A DNA stretch of 64,000 nt from Maledivibacter sp. (GCA_025210375.1 JAOASB010000052.1:310001-374000); one strand, 5' to 3'. Positions 27,067 to 36,701 are shown, numbered from the stretch's first letter. The notes: generated by a model not told the origin, from the sequence alone. Made by a program: numbers and translations.

Positions 27067-28689
27067 ATGAAAAGGAAATCTATAAAAATCATTTCACTTT
27101 TTTTATCAGGAGTATTAATATTAGGTATAGGAGGCTGTACTTCAAAAGCTCAAAAAGCCACTCCAGTAAATCAAGAGAACCTAGAGGAAAAGGGTATAGA
27201 AGAGAAAAATGAACAGGTTAACAGTATAGAAGAATATATAATACCCGATTCAAAGGGAAATTGGGGACAGCCTACACCCTATGGATTTATACCAAGGGGG
27301 CCTGGATTTATATACATGAGTTATGTATTTGATTCATTGATATGGAAGAATGAAAATGGAGATTTCATTCCTGCTTTAGCAAAAAAATGGGACTACGATG
27401 AAGAGAAGAATACATATACCTTTGAGCTTCAAGAAAATGCTAAATGGCATGATGGAGAGGCTATAACGGCAAAGGATATTACCTTCACTATTGATTATAT
27501 ACAAAAACATCCTATTTTTTGGCTGGACTTAAAGGCAATTGAAGGTGTAAAAGCCATAGGACAAAATAAAGTAGAATTTAAGTTGAAACAAAAATGGTCT
27601 CCATTCTATACCAATATAGCAGGTTGTATGCCTATATTACCAGAGCATATTTATAAGGATATAAATAATCCTCAAGAATACTTATCTGAAAAATCCGCAA
27701 TTGGAAGTGGTCCCTTTAAACTTGCAGAGTATAATGCTGAAAAGGGTGAATATGTATTTGAAGCCTTTAAGGATTATTATCAAGGATATCCAAAGGTAAG
27801 AAAATTAAAGGTTTTCAAGATGAATCCCCAAATGCAGCCAAAGGCTTTACTTCAAGGAGAGGTAGATGCTATATTTACAAATGGTGATGCAAAGCAAGTA
27901 CTTAAGGAAAAGGATATAAAAATTATTAGTAATATAGGAATGTTGACAAAGGTGGCCTTTAATCACCAAAAAGCTCCCTTTGATGATAAAGAATTTAGAC
28001 ATGCTATAGCATATTTGATCAATAGGGATGAGATTATTGAGATAGCCCATAGAGGTCATGCGTTTATGGGTAATGCGGGTATTTTCCCGGAGCAAAGTAA
28101 GTACTATGAACAAGGCATGGAGCAATATACTTATAATACTGAAAAAGGAGAAGAGATACTTAAAAAATTGGGGTACAAAAAAGATGGAGAATACTATAAA
28201 AAGGATGGAAAAATATTAGGTTTTAAAGTTTTAGGACATGAAAGAGTACGACGGGATGTAGATATTATTGTAGAACAGTTAAATAAGGCAGGTATAAAAG
28301 CCGAAGCAGTATATAAAGATTTACAGCAAGCGGATCAGATGATTATAAATAGAGACTTTGATTTATCCGTAGTAGAAAGTGCAGCATTAGGAGATCCTAT
28401 ATTTTTAAATAGGGATATACTGGGGAAATCAGCCACAAGCGATCAATATCACAAATCAGAAAAGATAAATCAACTTTTGACCCAGCAGCTTTCAGCAGTA
28501 GATATTGAAGAAAGAAAAGAAATTTTAAAGGAGTTCCAAAAAATTTATGTAGAAGAGCTTCCATCGTATCACATATATTTTTCTGAATTTGTTTTTGCAC
28601 ACAATGATAAGGTTGAGCTATATTACACCAAAGAAGGTGTATCTATAGGTGTCCCATTGGCTTTAAATAAAATGATATTTGTAAAATGA
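27067..28689 (+). CDS. Solute-binding lipoprotein, family 5 (DppA/NikA-like)
   Basis: The 540-residue protein has a lipoprotein signal (LGIGGC lipobox at residues 19-24) followed by an acidic linker and a family 5 binding domain (TFELQENAKWHDGEAITAKD, AIAYLINRDEIIEIA). It is the receptor of the importer. Dipeptide, nickel and opine-metallophore receptors all belong to this family. The stop codon TGA shares two bases with the left end of a MITE-like element, so the insertion lies exactly at the gene end. Confidence 0.9.
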   Translation: MKRKSIKIISLFLSGVLILGIGGCTSKAQKATPVNQENLEEKGIEEKNEQVNSIEEYIIPDSKGNWGQPTPYGFIPRGPGFIYMSYVFDSLIWKNENGDFIPALAKKWDYDEEKNTYTFELQENAKWHDGEAITAKDITFTIDYIQKHPIFWLDLKAIEGVKAIGQNKVEFKLKQKWSPFYTNIAGCMPILPEHIYKDINNPQEYLSEKSAIGSGPFKLAEYNAEKGEYVFEAFKDYYQGYPKVRKLKVFKMNPQMQPKALLQGEVDAIFTNGDAKQVLKEKDIKIISNIGMLTKVAFNHQKAPFDDKEFRHAIAYLINRDEIIEIAHRGHAFMGNAGIFPEQSKYYEQGMEQYTYNTEKGEEILKKLGYKKDGEYYKKDGKILGFKVLGHERVRRDVDIIVEQLNKAGIKAEAVYKDLQQADQMIINRDFDLSVVESAALGDPIFLNRDILGKSATSDQYHKSEKINQLLTQQLSAVDIEERKEILKEFQKIYVEELPSYHIYFSEFVFAHNDKVELYYTKEGVSIGVPLALNKMIFVK

Positions 28690-28805
28690 GGAAATTGCAT
28701 AACTCTTACTTGGCACAATTGCATAATATATATGGTATAGCTTTGAGGATTTTAAAACTACATGTAGTAGATGGTTTTTATAGAAAGTAATTATGCAATT
28801 TGCTC
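28688..28805 (-). mobile_element. MITE-like element, copy B (118 bp, reverse orientation)
   Basis: It begins GAGGAAATTGCATAACTC and ends TTATGCAATTTGCTC, the reverse of copy A with an internal deletion. The AAAT duplication is at 28684-28687 and 28806-28809. Its first bases complete the TGA stop of the preceding gene. Confidence 0.85.
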
Positions 28806-28834
28806 AAATAAAAAACATATAAAGGATGTTGATT

Positions 28835-29248
28835 ATGAGTGATATTACATTAAGATCCATTGGGTATATATCGTCTCCATTTAAAACCGTTGAAGAGATT
28901 CCGCCTCAGAGTATATATGCCAAGGAAAAAATAGCTACCATAAACATTATGGAGGAGTATAAAGAAGGCTTGAAGGATTTAGATAATTATTCACACATTA
29001 TTGTACAATTCTATTTTCATGAGTCAAAGGGATATGACCTTCTGACTCTCACTCCGTGGAGTGAGGAAAGAAAAGGAGTTTTTTCTACTAGATCGCCTAG
29101 ACGTCCAAATCCAATAGGTATAACTATAGTGGAACTAAGGAAAATAGATGGATGCACACTGGAAATCCAAGGAGTGGATATGTTGGATCAAACTCCAGTA
29201 TTGGATATAAAACCCTATGTTGAAAAGTTGAATCCTGAAAATTTATAG
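28835..29248 (+). CDS. TsaA/TrmO-like SAM-dependent methyltransferase domain protein
   Basis: A 137-residue protein of the UPF0066/TsaA family: IGYISSPFKTVEEIPPQ near the N-terminus, FHESKGYDLLTL, and the signature RSPRRPNPIGITIVEL. E. coli TrmO of this family methylates t6A37 in tRNA but is longer; short single-domain forms like this one are common in clostridia and archaea beside metal-related genes. The start is the ATG at 28835, 8 bases after AAAGGA; an ATG at 28826 touches that site. It stands between two MITE copies. Confidence 0.8.
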   Translation: MSDITLRSIGYISSPFKTVEEIPPQSIYAKEKIATINIMEEYKEGLKDLDNYSHIIVQFYFHESKGYDLLTLTPWSEERKGVFSTRSPRRPNPIGITIVELRKIDGCTLEIQGVDMLDQTPVLDIKPYVEKLNPENL

Positions 29249-29283
29249 AGTAAGGCATATGAAAGAAATTTTGAATATGCCCA

Positions 29284-29331
29284 AATACAAAATAGCATTT
29301 GGATAATCCAAGTGCTATTTTGTATTTTTTT
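29284..29331 (+). terminator. Strong Rho-independent terminator
   Basis: AATACAAAATAGCATTTGG (29284-29302) pairs with its complement at 29308-29326 with one mismatch, followed by a T-run. It ends the importer/TsaA transcription unit. Confidence 0.92.
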
Positions 29332-29423
29332 GTGATATTTTAAGGAAATATTAAGAAAACTCCTATGCGGTATTAATTATTTTACAGTATAATATGTAGA
29401 GGGCATAAATCCTAGTGTCAAAT

Positions 29424-29582
29424 GAACAAATTGCATAATTACTTTCTATAAAAACCATCTACTACATGTAGTTTAAAAATCTTCAAAGCTATACCGCCAA
29501 ATATGCTTATATCTTAAGTAATTAAATTAAGGATGATATTCGCATATGCAATTGTGCCAAGTAAGAGTTATGCAATTTCCTC
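29424..29582 (+). mobile_element. MITE-like element, copy C (159 bp)
   Basis: Nearly identical to copy A over its whole length. It starts GAACAAATTGCATAA and ends TATGCAATTTCCTC. AAAT duplications are at 29420-29423 and 29583-29586. It fills much of the 391-base gap 29249-29639. Confidence 0.85.
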
Positions 29583-29639
29583 AAATAACATGAACTGGGA
29601 TATTTTAATACTAACAAATGCCTTTGGAATTAATTTAAG

Positions 29640-30677
29640 ATGGTGATTAAATTGAAAAAATATCTAAACTATGGAGTTTTGGTTATACTACTTATCTCAA
29701 CATTTTGGGTGATTTTTTCTAAACTCGACTTTAGAAATTTCTTATATGTGCTAGAAGCTAGTAACCCAGTATATCTAATAGGTGGAGTTATCTGTATGAT
29801 ATTGTTTTTGGGGATTGAGGCTTGGGTTTTAGATATTCTACTAAAGAGAGTCAATCCTGAAATAAAGTCCTTTACAGCAATCAAAATTACTTTAGTTGGG
29901 CAATACTATAGCTATTTGACACCCTTTTCAAGTGGGGGTCAGCCTGCACAGCTCTATGAGCTACGAAAGGATAATATACCCCTAACAAGTGGAACCGCCG
30001 TATTAGTTAGTAAATTTATATTATATCAGGTGACTGCAACAATATATGCTTTGGTATTAGCCATACTAAAGCTTCCCATGATTTTAGAAAATACAAAAAT
30101 AGCTTCTACATTTATTTTTATCGGATTATTTATTAACACCTTTGGAATGACAGCTATTGTAATGATAGCTTTTAATTCAGATAAGATGAAAAAAGTAATT
30201 AAAAAAATAATCCTTTGGCTTAAATATATCCATATTATTAAGAAACCAGAACAGTGTATTGATAAGTCAACACAGTTTATAGATGAATATGTTGAATGCT
30301 TAAATAAGTATAAGGAAGACTGGGTTTTAACCCTAAGACTTTTTTGTGCTACCATTATTCAACTGACAGCTTTCTTTTCTATTACATTCTTTGTTTACAA
30401 GGCATTAGGTCTAAGTGGTACATCGATTTACCAAATCATTACTTTACAGGCACTGCTTTATATAGCTATTGTACTTATCCCTTCCCCTGGAACAGTTGGG
30501 GCAGCCGAGGTGGGATTTGCATTACTACTTAAGACAGTATTTTCATCCAACCTAATTACCGCGGCACTATTGCTATGGAGGTGCTTAAGCTATTATCTTG
30601 GATTGATCGTTTGTGGCATCTTTACATTTTATTTATATGTGTTTCAAAGGAGAGTGGGGGGAAGAATAGATGCATAA
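29640..30677 (+). CDS. Flippase-like membrane protein (UPF0104 / LPG synthase TM region)
   Basis: A 345-residue protein with about eight membrane helices. The signature is the segment YYSYLTPFSSGGQPAQLYEL, typical of YbhN/AglD/MprF-like lysylphosphatidylglycerol-synthase membrane regions; the late PSPGTVGAAEVGF motif also fits. These proteins flip or modify lipids. The start is uncertain: ATG 29640, GTG 29643 or TTG 29652, because no strong ribosome binding site is present. It appears to be a single-gene unit. Confidence 0.8.
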   Translation: MVIKLKKYLNYGVLVILLISTFWVIFSKLDFRNFLYVLEASNPVYLIGGVICMILFLGIEAWVLDILLKRVNPEIKSFTAIKITLVGQYYSYLTPFSSGGQPAQLYELRKDNIPLTSGTAVLVSKFILYQVTATIYALVLAILKLPMILENTKIASTFIFIGLFINTFGMTAIVMIAFNSDKMKKVIKKIILWLKYIHIIKKPEQCIDKSTQFIDEYVECLNKYKEDWVLTLRLFCATIIQLTAFFSITFFVYKALGLSGTSIYQIITLQALLYIAIVLIPSPGTVGAAEVGFALLLKTVFSSNLITAALLLWRCLSYYLGLIVCGIFTFYLYVFQRRVGGRIDA

Positions 30678-30823
30678 GTCAGCGGTTTTTTCTGTTGACT
30701 TTTTATTCCCCCAAACCGACTTGAGACTTTCCCACACATAAACTATACTGTTAGATAACAGCACAAAATGACAGGAAATAGTTTTTATCATCGCCTATAA
30801 TATTATTTAAAGGAGGCAGGAAC

Positions 30824-31690
30824 TTGAAATGGCTAAGTAGGTTGACCAATGCTTTGGATTATATTGAGGAGAATATTGAGGGCAAAATAGATATTTATGA
30901 GGTGGCTAAAATATCTTATTCATCACCATCTCATTTTCAAAGAATGTTTTATATGATAATGGATGTAACCATAGCAGAGTACATAAGAAAGAGGAAACTC
31001 ACACTGGCGGCCCAGGAATTAGCTACATCTAGAGCTAAAGTAATAGATATAGCATTCAAGTATGGTTATGAGACACCAGAAGCTTTTAGCAAAGCCTTTA
31101 AAAATCTTCATGGTATACCGCCATCTGCGGCGAGACGACCGGGAATCAAATTAAAAGCCTATCCACGCCTTTCCTTTCAGATATCCATTAAGGGAGATGA
31201 GAATATGGATTATAAAATCATTGATAAGGATGCATATAAATTAATTGGAAAAAGTATAAGAGTATCTACTAAGGATGGAGAAAATTATATTAGGATACCA
31301 AAATTTTGGGAAGAATTTAATCGAAAAGGACTAAACAATAGGATAATGGAATTAACAGAAAAGAAAGATATGCTGGGCATATGTACGGATTATTGTGAAG
31401 ACCTTCAGGAGTTGACTTATATAATAGCCGTTGAAAAAACAAAGGATGTTGAGCTGGGGGAATTTGAGGAATTTGAGATACCTCCATCCACATGGGCCGT
31501 ATTTCAATCAATAGGGTCTATTCCTGATGCAATCCAAAGGGTATGGAAAAGAATTTATTCTGAGTGGTTTCCAGCAACGGGCTACGAACATTCCGGAGGG
31601 CCCGAAATGGAACTATATCCTAATGAAGGACTTTCTCCAAATGATGACGACTATAGATGCGAAGTGTGGATACCGATAATAAAAGATTAG
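30824..31690 (+). CDS. AraC-family regulator with GyrI-like effector domain
   Basis: Residues 1-105 form the AraC double helix-turn-helix (IDIYEVAKISYSSPSHFQRM; IDIAFKYGYETPEAFSKAFK). Residues of about 120-288 match the GyrI/BmrR-C effector-binding fold (DYKIIDKDAYKLIGKSIRVS; WIPI at the end). This layout is typical of Rob/SoxS-like drug-responsive activators. The TTG at 30824 follows AGGAGG by 7 bases. There is no obvious target next to it. Confidence 0.88.
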   Translation: MKWLSRLTNALDYIEENIEGKIDIYEVAKISYSSPSHFQRMFYMIMDVTIAEYIRKRKLTLAAQELATSRAKVIDIAFKYGYETPEAFSKAFKNLHGIPPSAARRPGIKLKAYPRLSFQISIKGDENMDYKIIDKDAYKLIGKSIRVSTKDGENYIRIPKFWEEFNRKGLNNRIMELTEKKDMLGICTDYCEDLQELTYIIAVEKTKDVELGEFEEFEIPPSTWAVFQSIGSIPDAIQRVWKRIYSEWFPATGYEHSGGPEMELYPNEGLSPNDDDYRCEVWIPIIKD

Positions 31691-32019
31691 AAAAGATACA
31701 GATAGTCAATGGAGCATATGACAGTTTCCATTGACTATTTGTTTGAGATTTATTTTAAGATTCACCCTAAACTCTCTATATAGAAGTGTGATTCTGAAAA
31801 TTAATAAAAAGAACGTTCAATCCGACAAGAATATAGAGAAAACTTTATCTTCAAGCTTTGAGAAAAATTCTAACGCTCCCGTGAGGCGTCCATGCCTCAT
31901 GGTCGCTGCAATGACGTCCTGTCATTTCTACGAATTTTTCACAAATCTTTCAGATAGTTTTCTTACTATATTCTTGAAGTCATTCTCTTTTCTTTTTATT
32001 AATTTTCTTAGTTACACAT
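31691..32019. other. Intergenic stretch with repeat fragment and small hairpin
   Basis: Between convergent genes. 31755-31782 matches 39323-39350 at 25 of 28 bases (end of a short repeat family). TGAGGC (31882-31887) pairs with GCCTCA (31894-31899). A 105-codon frame at 31731-32048 crosses the repeat and overlaps the opposite gene; I see no evidence that it is coding. Confidence 0.5.
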
Positions 32020-32730
32020 CTATATATGAAACTTTCTCTCTAGCTTAATTTTATATTTCTCAGGGAGTCCATAATGCAGATAGAGAAATAAAATGGATAT
32101 TGGGAGCAAAGACAGGGTAACAATTATGGACCAATATAATTTTACAAATTGGTTTGTATGTAATGAAATAAAAGCCTCTATTACTATGCAACTGACGGTA
32201 AGGGCCAGAAGAATATAGGATACTATGTTAAGCCCTTTCTTTTTAGTTCGCTTAAAAAGATGAGCGAATATGATTGTAGTTAATGCAGCTATAAGAACGC
32301 ATGGTAGGCCAATAGGTATAAACCATTCCAATTTGCCATTAAGTATATCTAAGAAATACAATAGAATTATGGTTGTGATACTTATTCCAATCACTGAAAC
32401 CTTAAATTTAGGTATAAATCTAAATAAAAAGAATAAATAAATCCAGCTTGCTATTATACTGGCGGCACTGTACCTTGACCAAGTTAACTTACCTTCAAGT
32501 GAAAAATTCTGAAAAAACATAAGTTCAACAGAAGTTAAAAGAATTACTGAAATTATTATAAATATCCTTCGTTTACGTTTCTGAACCTTAGTAGGGTAAG
32601 AATTTTGTGGTGAAGGAAATCTATCTTCATTTCTTTCTTCTGGTTCTATTAAGGGGATATCAAAATCACATAGTGGACATTTTCTTACATTATAATCAAC
32701 CTCAATACCGCATTTTGAGCAATAAGGCAT
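32020..32730 (-). CDS. Zinc-ribbon membrane protein (DUF6320-like)
   Basis: A 236-residue protein. Residues 4-24 form a zinc ribbon (YCSKCG ... CPLC), followed by a hydrophilic basic linker and about six membrane helices from residue 53. The start is the ATG at 32730 after GGGAGTGAG. It lies 13 bases downstream of the acyltransferase gene on the same strand, so the two form an operon. This pairing recurs in Clostridia, but the function is not known to me. A membrane partner of the acyltransferase is possible. Confidence 0.75.
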   Translation of the reverse strand: MPYCSKCGIEVDYNVRKCPLCDFDIPLIEPEERNEDRFPSPQNSYPTKVQKRKRRIFIIISVILLTSVELMFFQNFSLEGKLTWSRYSAASIIASWIYLFFLFRFIPKFKVSVIGISITTIILLYFLDILNGKLEWFIPIGLPCVLIAALTTIIFAHLFKRTKKKGLNIVSYILLALTVSCIVIEAFISLHTNQFVKLYWSIIVTLSLLPISILFLYLHYGLPEKYKIKLERKFHI

Positions 32731-32743
32731 ATATACTCACTCC

Positions 32744-34024
32744 CTAATTCGTTTCAATTTTAACTGGTATATTCATTTTCCTCATTTTTCTAAAGAAAAT
32801 CCTTTCCACATCCTTGGTATTTGTTAGTTTGCCAAAGGATATATATAGTTTATCTCTATAGCTAATGGAAGCTAATTTTATAATATTTCCTTGGCTTGGG
32901 GGAGGATAGAATTCAAACCTTTCAATATATTCTTCAATCTCCCTTGGTAAACTTATTTTTCCTATATTTGAAAAGCCGCTGGTATAACGACTCTCAGCAA
33001 AAACATTATATATTATGGGCATAATCATATTCTTTAATGCCAAAGGGAACAGCCTAAGTATAATGGATAATTCACTTTTTACATTCATTGTTATTTGCTG
33101 ACTTATGTATCTTTTATCAACCTTAGCCTTCATAAAATGATGGACGTATTTGATGATTTCTTCAAAGCTATATACTCCAAGCCTAGGATCTATACTAGGA
33201 GTTACACTCATGAAAAAATTACGCATTGTTTTAGATGGATACATGCTTCTTAAGTTTATGGGAACATTAAGTATTATGGGCTTTATTAGCCGATTTCTCT
33301 TCTTAGGGGGCAGAGAATATATTACCTCTAAGATCGAGTGAAAGTAAAGGGCTAAAAGAAATTCAGTTAATGTAACATCAAATTCTCTCGCTTTTTCCAG
33401 TATGACTTTGACAGGGACTATACCCGTCACTATATGGTATATACCCTTAGATTCTAAAGGAAATGGGAACTGAAAAGCCCTATCATTTTTGCGTGGCTTG
33501 GGAATTTTCTTATTATAGTATTTTCTAAAAGCATCTTCATATTCTTCGTTATGGGGTTCTTGGGTGTATCTAAAAAATCCTTCCCCTCCCTTTATATTAA
33601 ATTCTTTTAATCTAAAGTATTCTATAATCAGTGATTTAAGGAATATCAATGCACCAGTTCCATCGGTTATAGCATGGGAAAATTCCACTGAAATCCTTCG
33701 ATTATAGTATAAGACCCTAAAAGGAAATCTACTCTTCTTTTTTACCTCCATGTTCATACATGGATAAAAGGTTTCCTTTTCTACCTTAGGAACCTTATCT
33801 GTATTTACAAAGTAATACCAAAAGACTCCTGCTTTGAGGTTAACTTGAAAATAGGGGAACCTTGGCATTAGATTATCAAGGGCCTTTTCTAAGACTTGGG
33901 GATCAACCATTTCAGTTAATGTGGCAGAAAATCTAAATAAAGTGCTTACTCTTGAAGACATTATAGATGGATATAACTTGCCGGCATTATCAAGGCGAAA
34001 CCAGCTATTTTTTCTATAGGACAT
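32744..34024 (-). CDS. Condensation/alcohol-acetyltransferase-like protein
   Basis: A 426-residue protein of the CoA-dependent acyltransferase/condensation superfamily. The catalytic HxxxDG motif appears as FSHAITDGTGALIFLKSL (about residue 120), with supporting RFPYFQVNLKAG before it and a late SNIGKISLP strand where related enzymes carry the DFGWG-like site. The ATG at 34024 has GGAGG upstream. Likely it transfers an acyl group to a lipid or alcohol; the substrate is unknown. It is the first gene of a two-gene operon. Confidence 0.75.
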   Translation of the reverse strand: MSYRKNSWFRLDNAGKLYPSIMSSRVSTLFRFSATLTEMVDPQVLEKALDNLMPRFPYFQVNLKAGVFWYYFVNTDKVPKVEKETFYPCMNMEVKKKSRFPFRVLYYNRRISVEFSHAITDGTGALIFLKSLIIEYFRLKEFNIKGGEGFFRYTQEPHNEEYEDAFRKYYNKKIPKPRKNDRAFQFPFPLESKGIYHIVTGIVPVKVILEKAREFDVTLTEFLLALYFHSILEVIYSLPPKKRNRLIKPIILNVPINLRSMYPSKTMRNFFMSVTPSIDPRLGVYSFEEIIKYVHHFMKAKVDKRYISQQITMNVKSELSIILRLFPLALKNMIMPIIYNVFAESRYTSGFSNIGKISLPREIEEYIERFEFYPPPSQGNIIKLASISYRDKLYISFGKLTNTKDVERIFFRKMRKMNIPVKIETN

Positions 34025-34076
34025 TGTTAGTAACCTCCAAGCTTATCATGGGTTATTTATATATGACTATTATATA

Positions 34077-34214
34077 CTATATAGGGTTTTCATAGTATAA
34101 CTTAACTTATACATGGACAAATATGCGATGTTTCTGGGCATTTTGGACTTGTATAAGTTAAAGTCTATACTAAAATCCCTATATAGGGTTTTCATAGTAT
34201 AACTTAACTTATAC
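34077..34214. repeat. Repeat family 2: 36-bp arm in two direct and one inverted copy
   Basis: An identical 36-base arm starting CTATATAGGGTTTTCATAG lies at 34077-34112 and 34179-34214. An imperfect inverted copy lies at 34151-34186. The unit 34077-34186 therefore looks like a 110-bp inverted-repeat element followed by an extra arm. A diverged relative is at 39282-39350. It sits in the 357-base divergent gap 34025-34381, which otherwise holds nothing evident. Confidence 0.7.
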
Positions 34215-34381
34215 TTAAATCCCTAGGGTTTCAATTTAATAAAATAAATATGCTATCTATAATTAGGGACTTCTTTAGAAAATAATTTTTGTTTCTTTGT
34301 AAAAATATAAAACTTATAACCAAAAGAGAGACATAATAATATAAAATAGTATATAGTAAGCCCATTATTGGAGGTAAATAA

Positions 34382-35623
34382 ATGAAAAATTATGATGTAA
34401 TAATTATTGGAGCAGGTCCAGCAGGGTTATTTGCTGGTATAAATTCAGGAGGAGAAAATAGAAGGGTCTTGATTCTAGAGAAAAATTCCTCTGCTGGAAA
34501 AAAGCTTTTGATATCTGGAGCAGGACAGTGCAATCTTACCCATGATGGGAGAATTATGGACTTTCTAAATTACTATGGAGATAATGGTAGGTTTTTAAAG
34601 CATTCCCTATTAAATTATACAAATGATGATTTACTGAACTTCTTTAGAAATAAAGGCTTGGATTTTATAAGTAATGAAAACGGGAAGATATTTCCAAGTA
34701 CCCTAAAGGCAATAGATGTTCTAAATATATTGCTTCAAGAATGCGAGCGGAAAAAAACTGACATAAAATATAATCAAAGAGTAGAAGATGTTGATTATAA
34801 TGAAAAGGACTTGAGCTTTTTTGTTAAAACGAATGGTGAAGAATATAAATCAAAATATTTAGTTATAGCCACTGGGGGCAAATCCTATATCAATACTGGT
34901 TCTACCGGTGATGGATATATCTTTGCAAAAAAACTTGGACATAGTATTGAAAAAACCATGCCCTCACTTACGCCAGTATATATAAAGGATTATCCCTTTT
35001 CTGAGCTTTCAGGGATTTCCTTTGAAGGTATACCAATTACTCTATGGAGAAATAATAAAAAGATTAAAGCATTTAAGGGAGATATCCTTTTAACCCATAG
35101 GAATATTTCTGGACCTGGAATCCTAAATTTCTCTAGGTATATTTTACCCGGCGATATAATTAAAATTAATTTTGTTGGAGCAGATAATGAGGAAGGATTT
35201 AGATCTAGGTTTATAGAAGATATTCAACAAAATGGTAAATTAATGGTAAGGACAATGCTAAAAGAATATTTCCTGCCAAAGAGATTTATTGATAATCTAT
35301 TGAAGCTTGCTGGTATTGATGAAAATTTGAAATGTGCTGAGTTAAATAAAAAAACAAGAAATAATTTAATAGGAAAGCTTATGGGTTTTCCTATGGAGGT
35401 AAAAGCCCTAGGAGATTTTCATATTGCCATGGCTACAAGGGGAGGAGTATCCTTAAAGGAGATATATCCTAAGACATTAGAATCCCGTATTGTTACAGGA
35501 TTATACTTTGCTGGGGAAGTTCTTGATGTAGACGGGGACACCGGTGGGTATAATATTCAAGGGGCCTTTTCAATGGGAAAATTGGTGGCAGAATCTATTA
35601 TTAAAAGTATCGGGGGAGTATAA
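34382..35623 (+). CDS. FAD-dependent oxidoreductase, HI0933/BaiN-like
   Basis: The 413-residue flavoprotein has the dinucleotide-binding motif VIIGAGPAGLFAGINSGG at the N-terminus, the family signature SGAGQCNLTH, the GGKSYINTGSTGDGY segment and a C-terminal FAD site with FAGEVLDVDGDTGGYNIQGA. This is the complete HI0933/YhiN/BaiN family pattern. BaiN in bile-acid-converting clostridia is a flavin reductase; in most genomes the role is undefined. The tag gene starts five bases after its stop codon. Confidence 0.92.
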   Translation: MKNYDVIIIGAGPAGLFAGINSGGENRRVLILEKNSSAGKKLLISGAGQCNLTHDGRIMDFLNYYGDNGRFLKHSLLNYTNDDLLNFFRNKGLDFISNENGKIFPSTLKAIDVLNILLQECERKKTDIKYNQRVEDVDYNEKDLSFFVKTNGEEYKSKYLVIATGGKSYINTGSTGDGYIFAKKLGHSIEKTMPSLTPVYIKDYPFSELSGISFEGIPITLWRNNKKIKAFKGDILLTHRNISGPGILNFSRYILPGDIIKINFVGADNEEGFRSRFIEDIQQNGKLMVRTMLKEYFLPKRFIDNLLKLAGIDENLKCAELNKKTRNNLIGKLMGFPMEVKALGDFHIAMATRGGVSLKEIYPKTLESRIVTGLYFAGEVLDVDGDTGGYNIQGAFSMGKLVAESIIKSIGGV

Positions 35624-35627
35624 AATA

Positions 35628-36188
35628 ATGGAAAAAAGATGTGATTGGGCTGGCAGTGATCCTATATATATCCAATATCATGATAAGGAGTGGGGAGTTT
35701 CAGTACACGATGATAGGAAGCATTTTGAGTTTATTATTTTAGAAGGAGCCCAGGCTGGTTTGAGCTGGATAACTATTTTGAAGAAAAGAGAAAACTATAT
35801 AAAAGCCTTTGATAACTTTGATCCTCAAAAAGTAGCTGAATATGATGAAAATAAAATCAATGAGCTTCTAAATAATGAAGGAATAATTAGAAATAAGAGG
35901 AAAATTGAGGCTGCTGTGGCCAATGCCAAGGCTTTCTTAAAGGTACAAGAAGAGTTCGGGAGCTTTGATAAATACATATGGCAATTTGTTGGAGGAGAAA
36001 CTATAAAAAATAGCTGGGAAATCTTAGATGAGGTTCCTGCTAAGACATGTGAATCAGAAGCTATGAGTAAGGATTTGAAAAAGAGGGGTTTTAAATTCGT
36101 AGGGCCGACTATTTGCTATGCCTATATGCAAGCCACGGGAATGGTTAATGATCATTTAGTGGATTGCTTTAGATATAAAGAAGTATAG
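35628..36188 (+). CDS. tag: DNA-3-methyladenine glycosylase I
   Basis: TagI removes 3-methyladenine from DNA. The 186-residue protein has the zinc-binding N-terminus KRCDWAG, YHDKEWG, LEGAQAGLSWITILKKRE (helix-hairpin-helix region) and GFKFVGPTICYAYMQATG, ending with MVNDHLVDCF (second zinc half-site). The start is the ATG at 35628 after CGGGGGAG; an open frame extends further 5' only inside the upstream gene. Confidence 0.95.
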   Translation: MEKRCDWAGSDPIYIQYHDKEWGVSVHDDRKHFEFIILEGAQAGLSWITILKKRENYIKAFDNFDPQKVAEYDENKINELLNNEGIIRNKRKIEAAVANAKAFLKVQEEFGSFDKYIWQFVGGETIKNSWEILDEVPAKTCESEAMSKDLKKRGFKFVGPTICYAYMQATGMVNDHLVDCFRYKEV

Positions 36189-36202
36189 AGAGGAGCGTTA
36201 AT

Positions 36203-36697
36203 ATGGAAGGGAAAGATTTGAAAAAACTTGTTATATTTTATTCTCTAGAAGGAAATACGAGATTCATAGCAGAAGGCATTAAGGAAATAACTGGAGCAGA
36301 TTTATTAGAGCTTAAACCCATAAAGAATATAGATTCAGGAAAATTCATGAAATATATTTGGGGTGGAAGACAAGTTATTACAGGGAAAAAACCAGCTTTA
36401 AAATCCATCGATAAAAATCCAGATGATTATGACCTAATATTCCTTGGCTCCCCAATATGGGCAGGGAAATATGCTCCCGCTGTTGGTTCTTTTCTAGATA
36501 AAACAAAAATAAGTGGAAAGAAGGTCGCTTTCTTCTTTTGCCATGCGGGAGGAGGAGGTAATAAAGCATTTAAGATGCTAAGGGAAGAACTAAAGGATAA
36601 TGAGATTTTAAGTGTAATGGAGTTTAAGGACCCATTAAAAAATGGCAAAGAAGAAGCCAAATCACAATTGAAGAAATGGATAGAAGAGATTATTTAA
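36203..36697 (+). CDS. Flavodoxin-like protein
   Basis: A 164-residue flavodoxin-fold protein. The FMN phosphate loop is YSLEGNTRFIAEGI (residues 12-25), and the second flavin loop is FLGSPIWAGKYAPAVGSFL. It lies 14 bases after tag and probably ends that small operon, where it could serve as electron donor to the BaiN-like protein. It is a different subgroup from the flavodoxin at 39.4 kb. Confidence 0.88.
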   Translation: MEGKDLKKLVIFYSLEGNTRFIAEGIKEITGADLLELKPIKNIDSGKFMKYIWGGRQVITGKKPALKSIDKNPDDYDLIFLGSPIWAGKYAPAVGSFLDKTKISGKKVAFFFCHAGGGGNKAFKMLREELKDNEILSVMEFKDPLKNGKEEAKSQLKKWIEEII

Positions 36698-36701
36698 AAA
36701 T

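Noticed and set aside
31731..32048. 105-codon open frame
   Set aside because: It crosses a repeat fragment, overlaps the convergent zinc-ribbon gene, has no ribosome binding site and has low-complexity composition.
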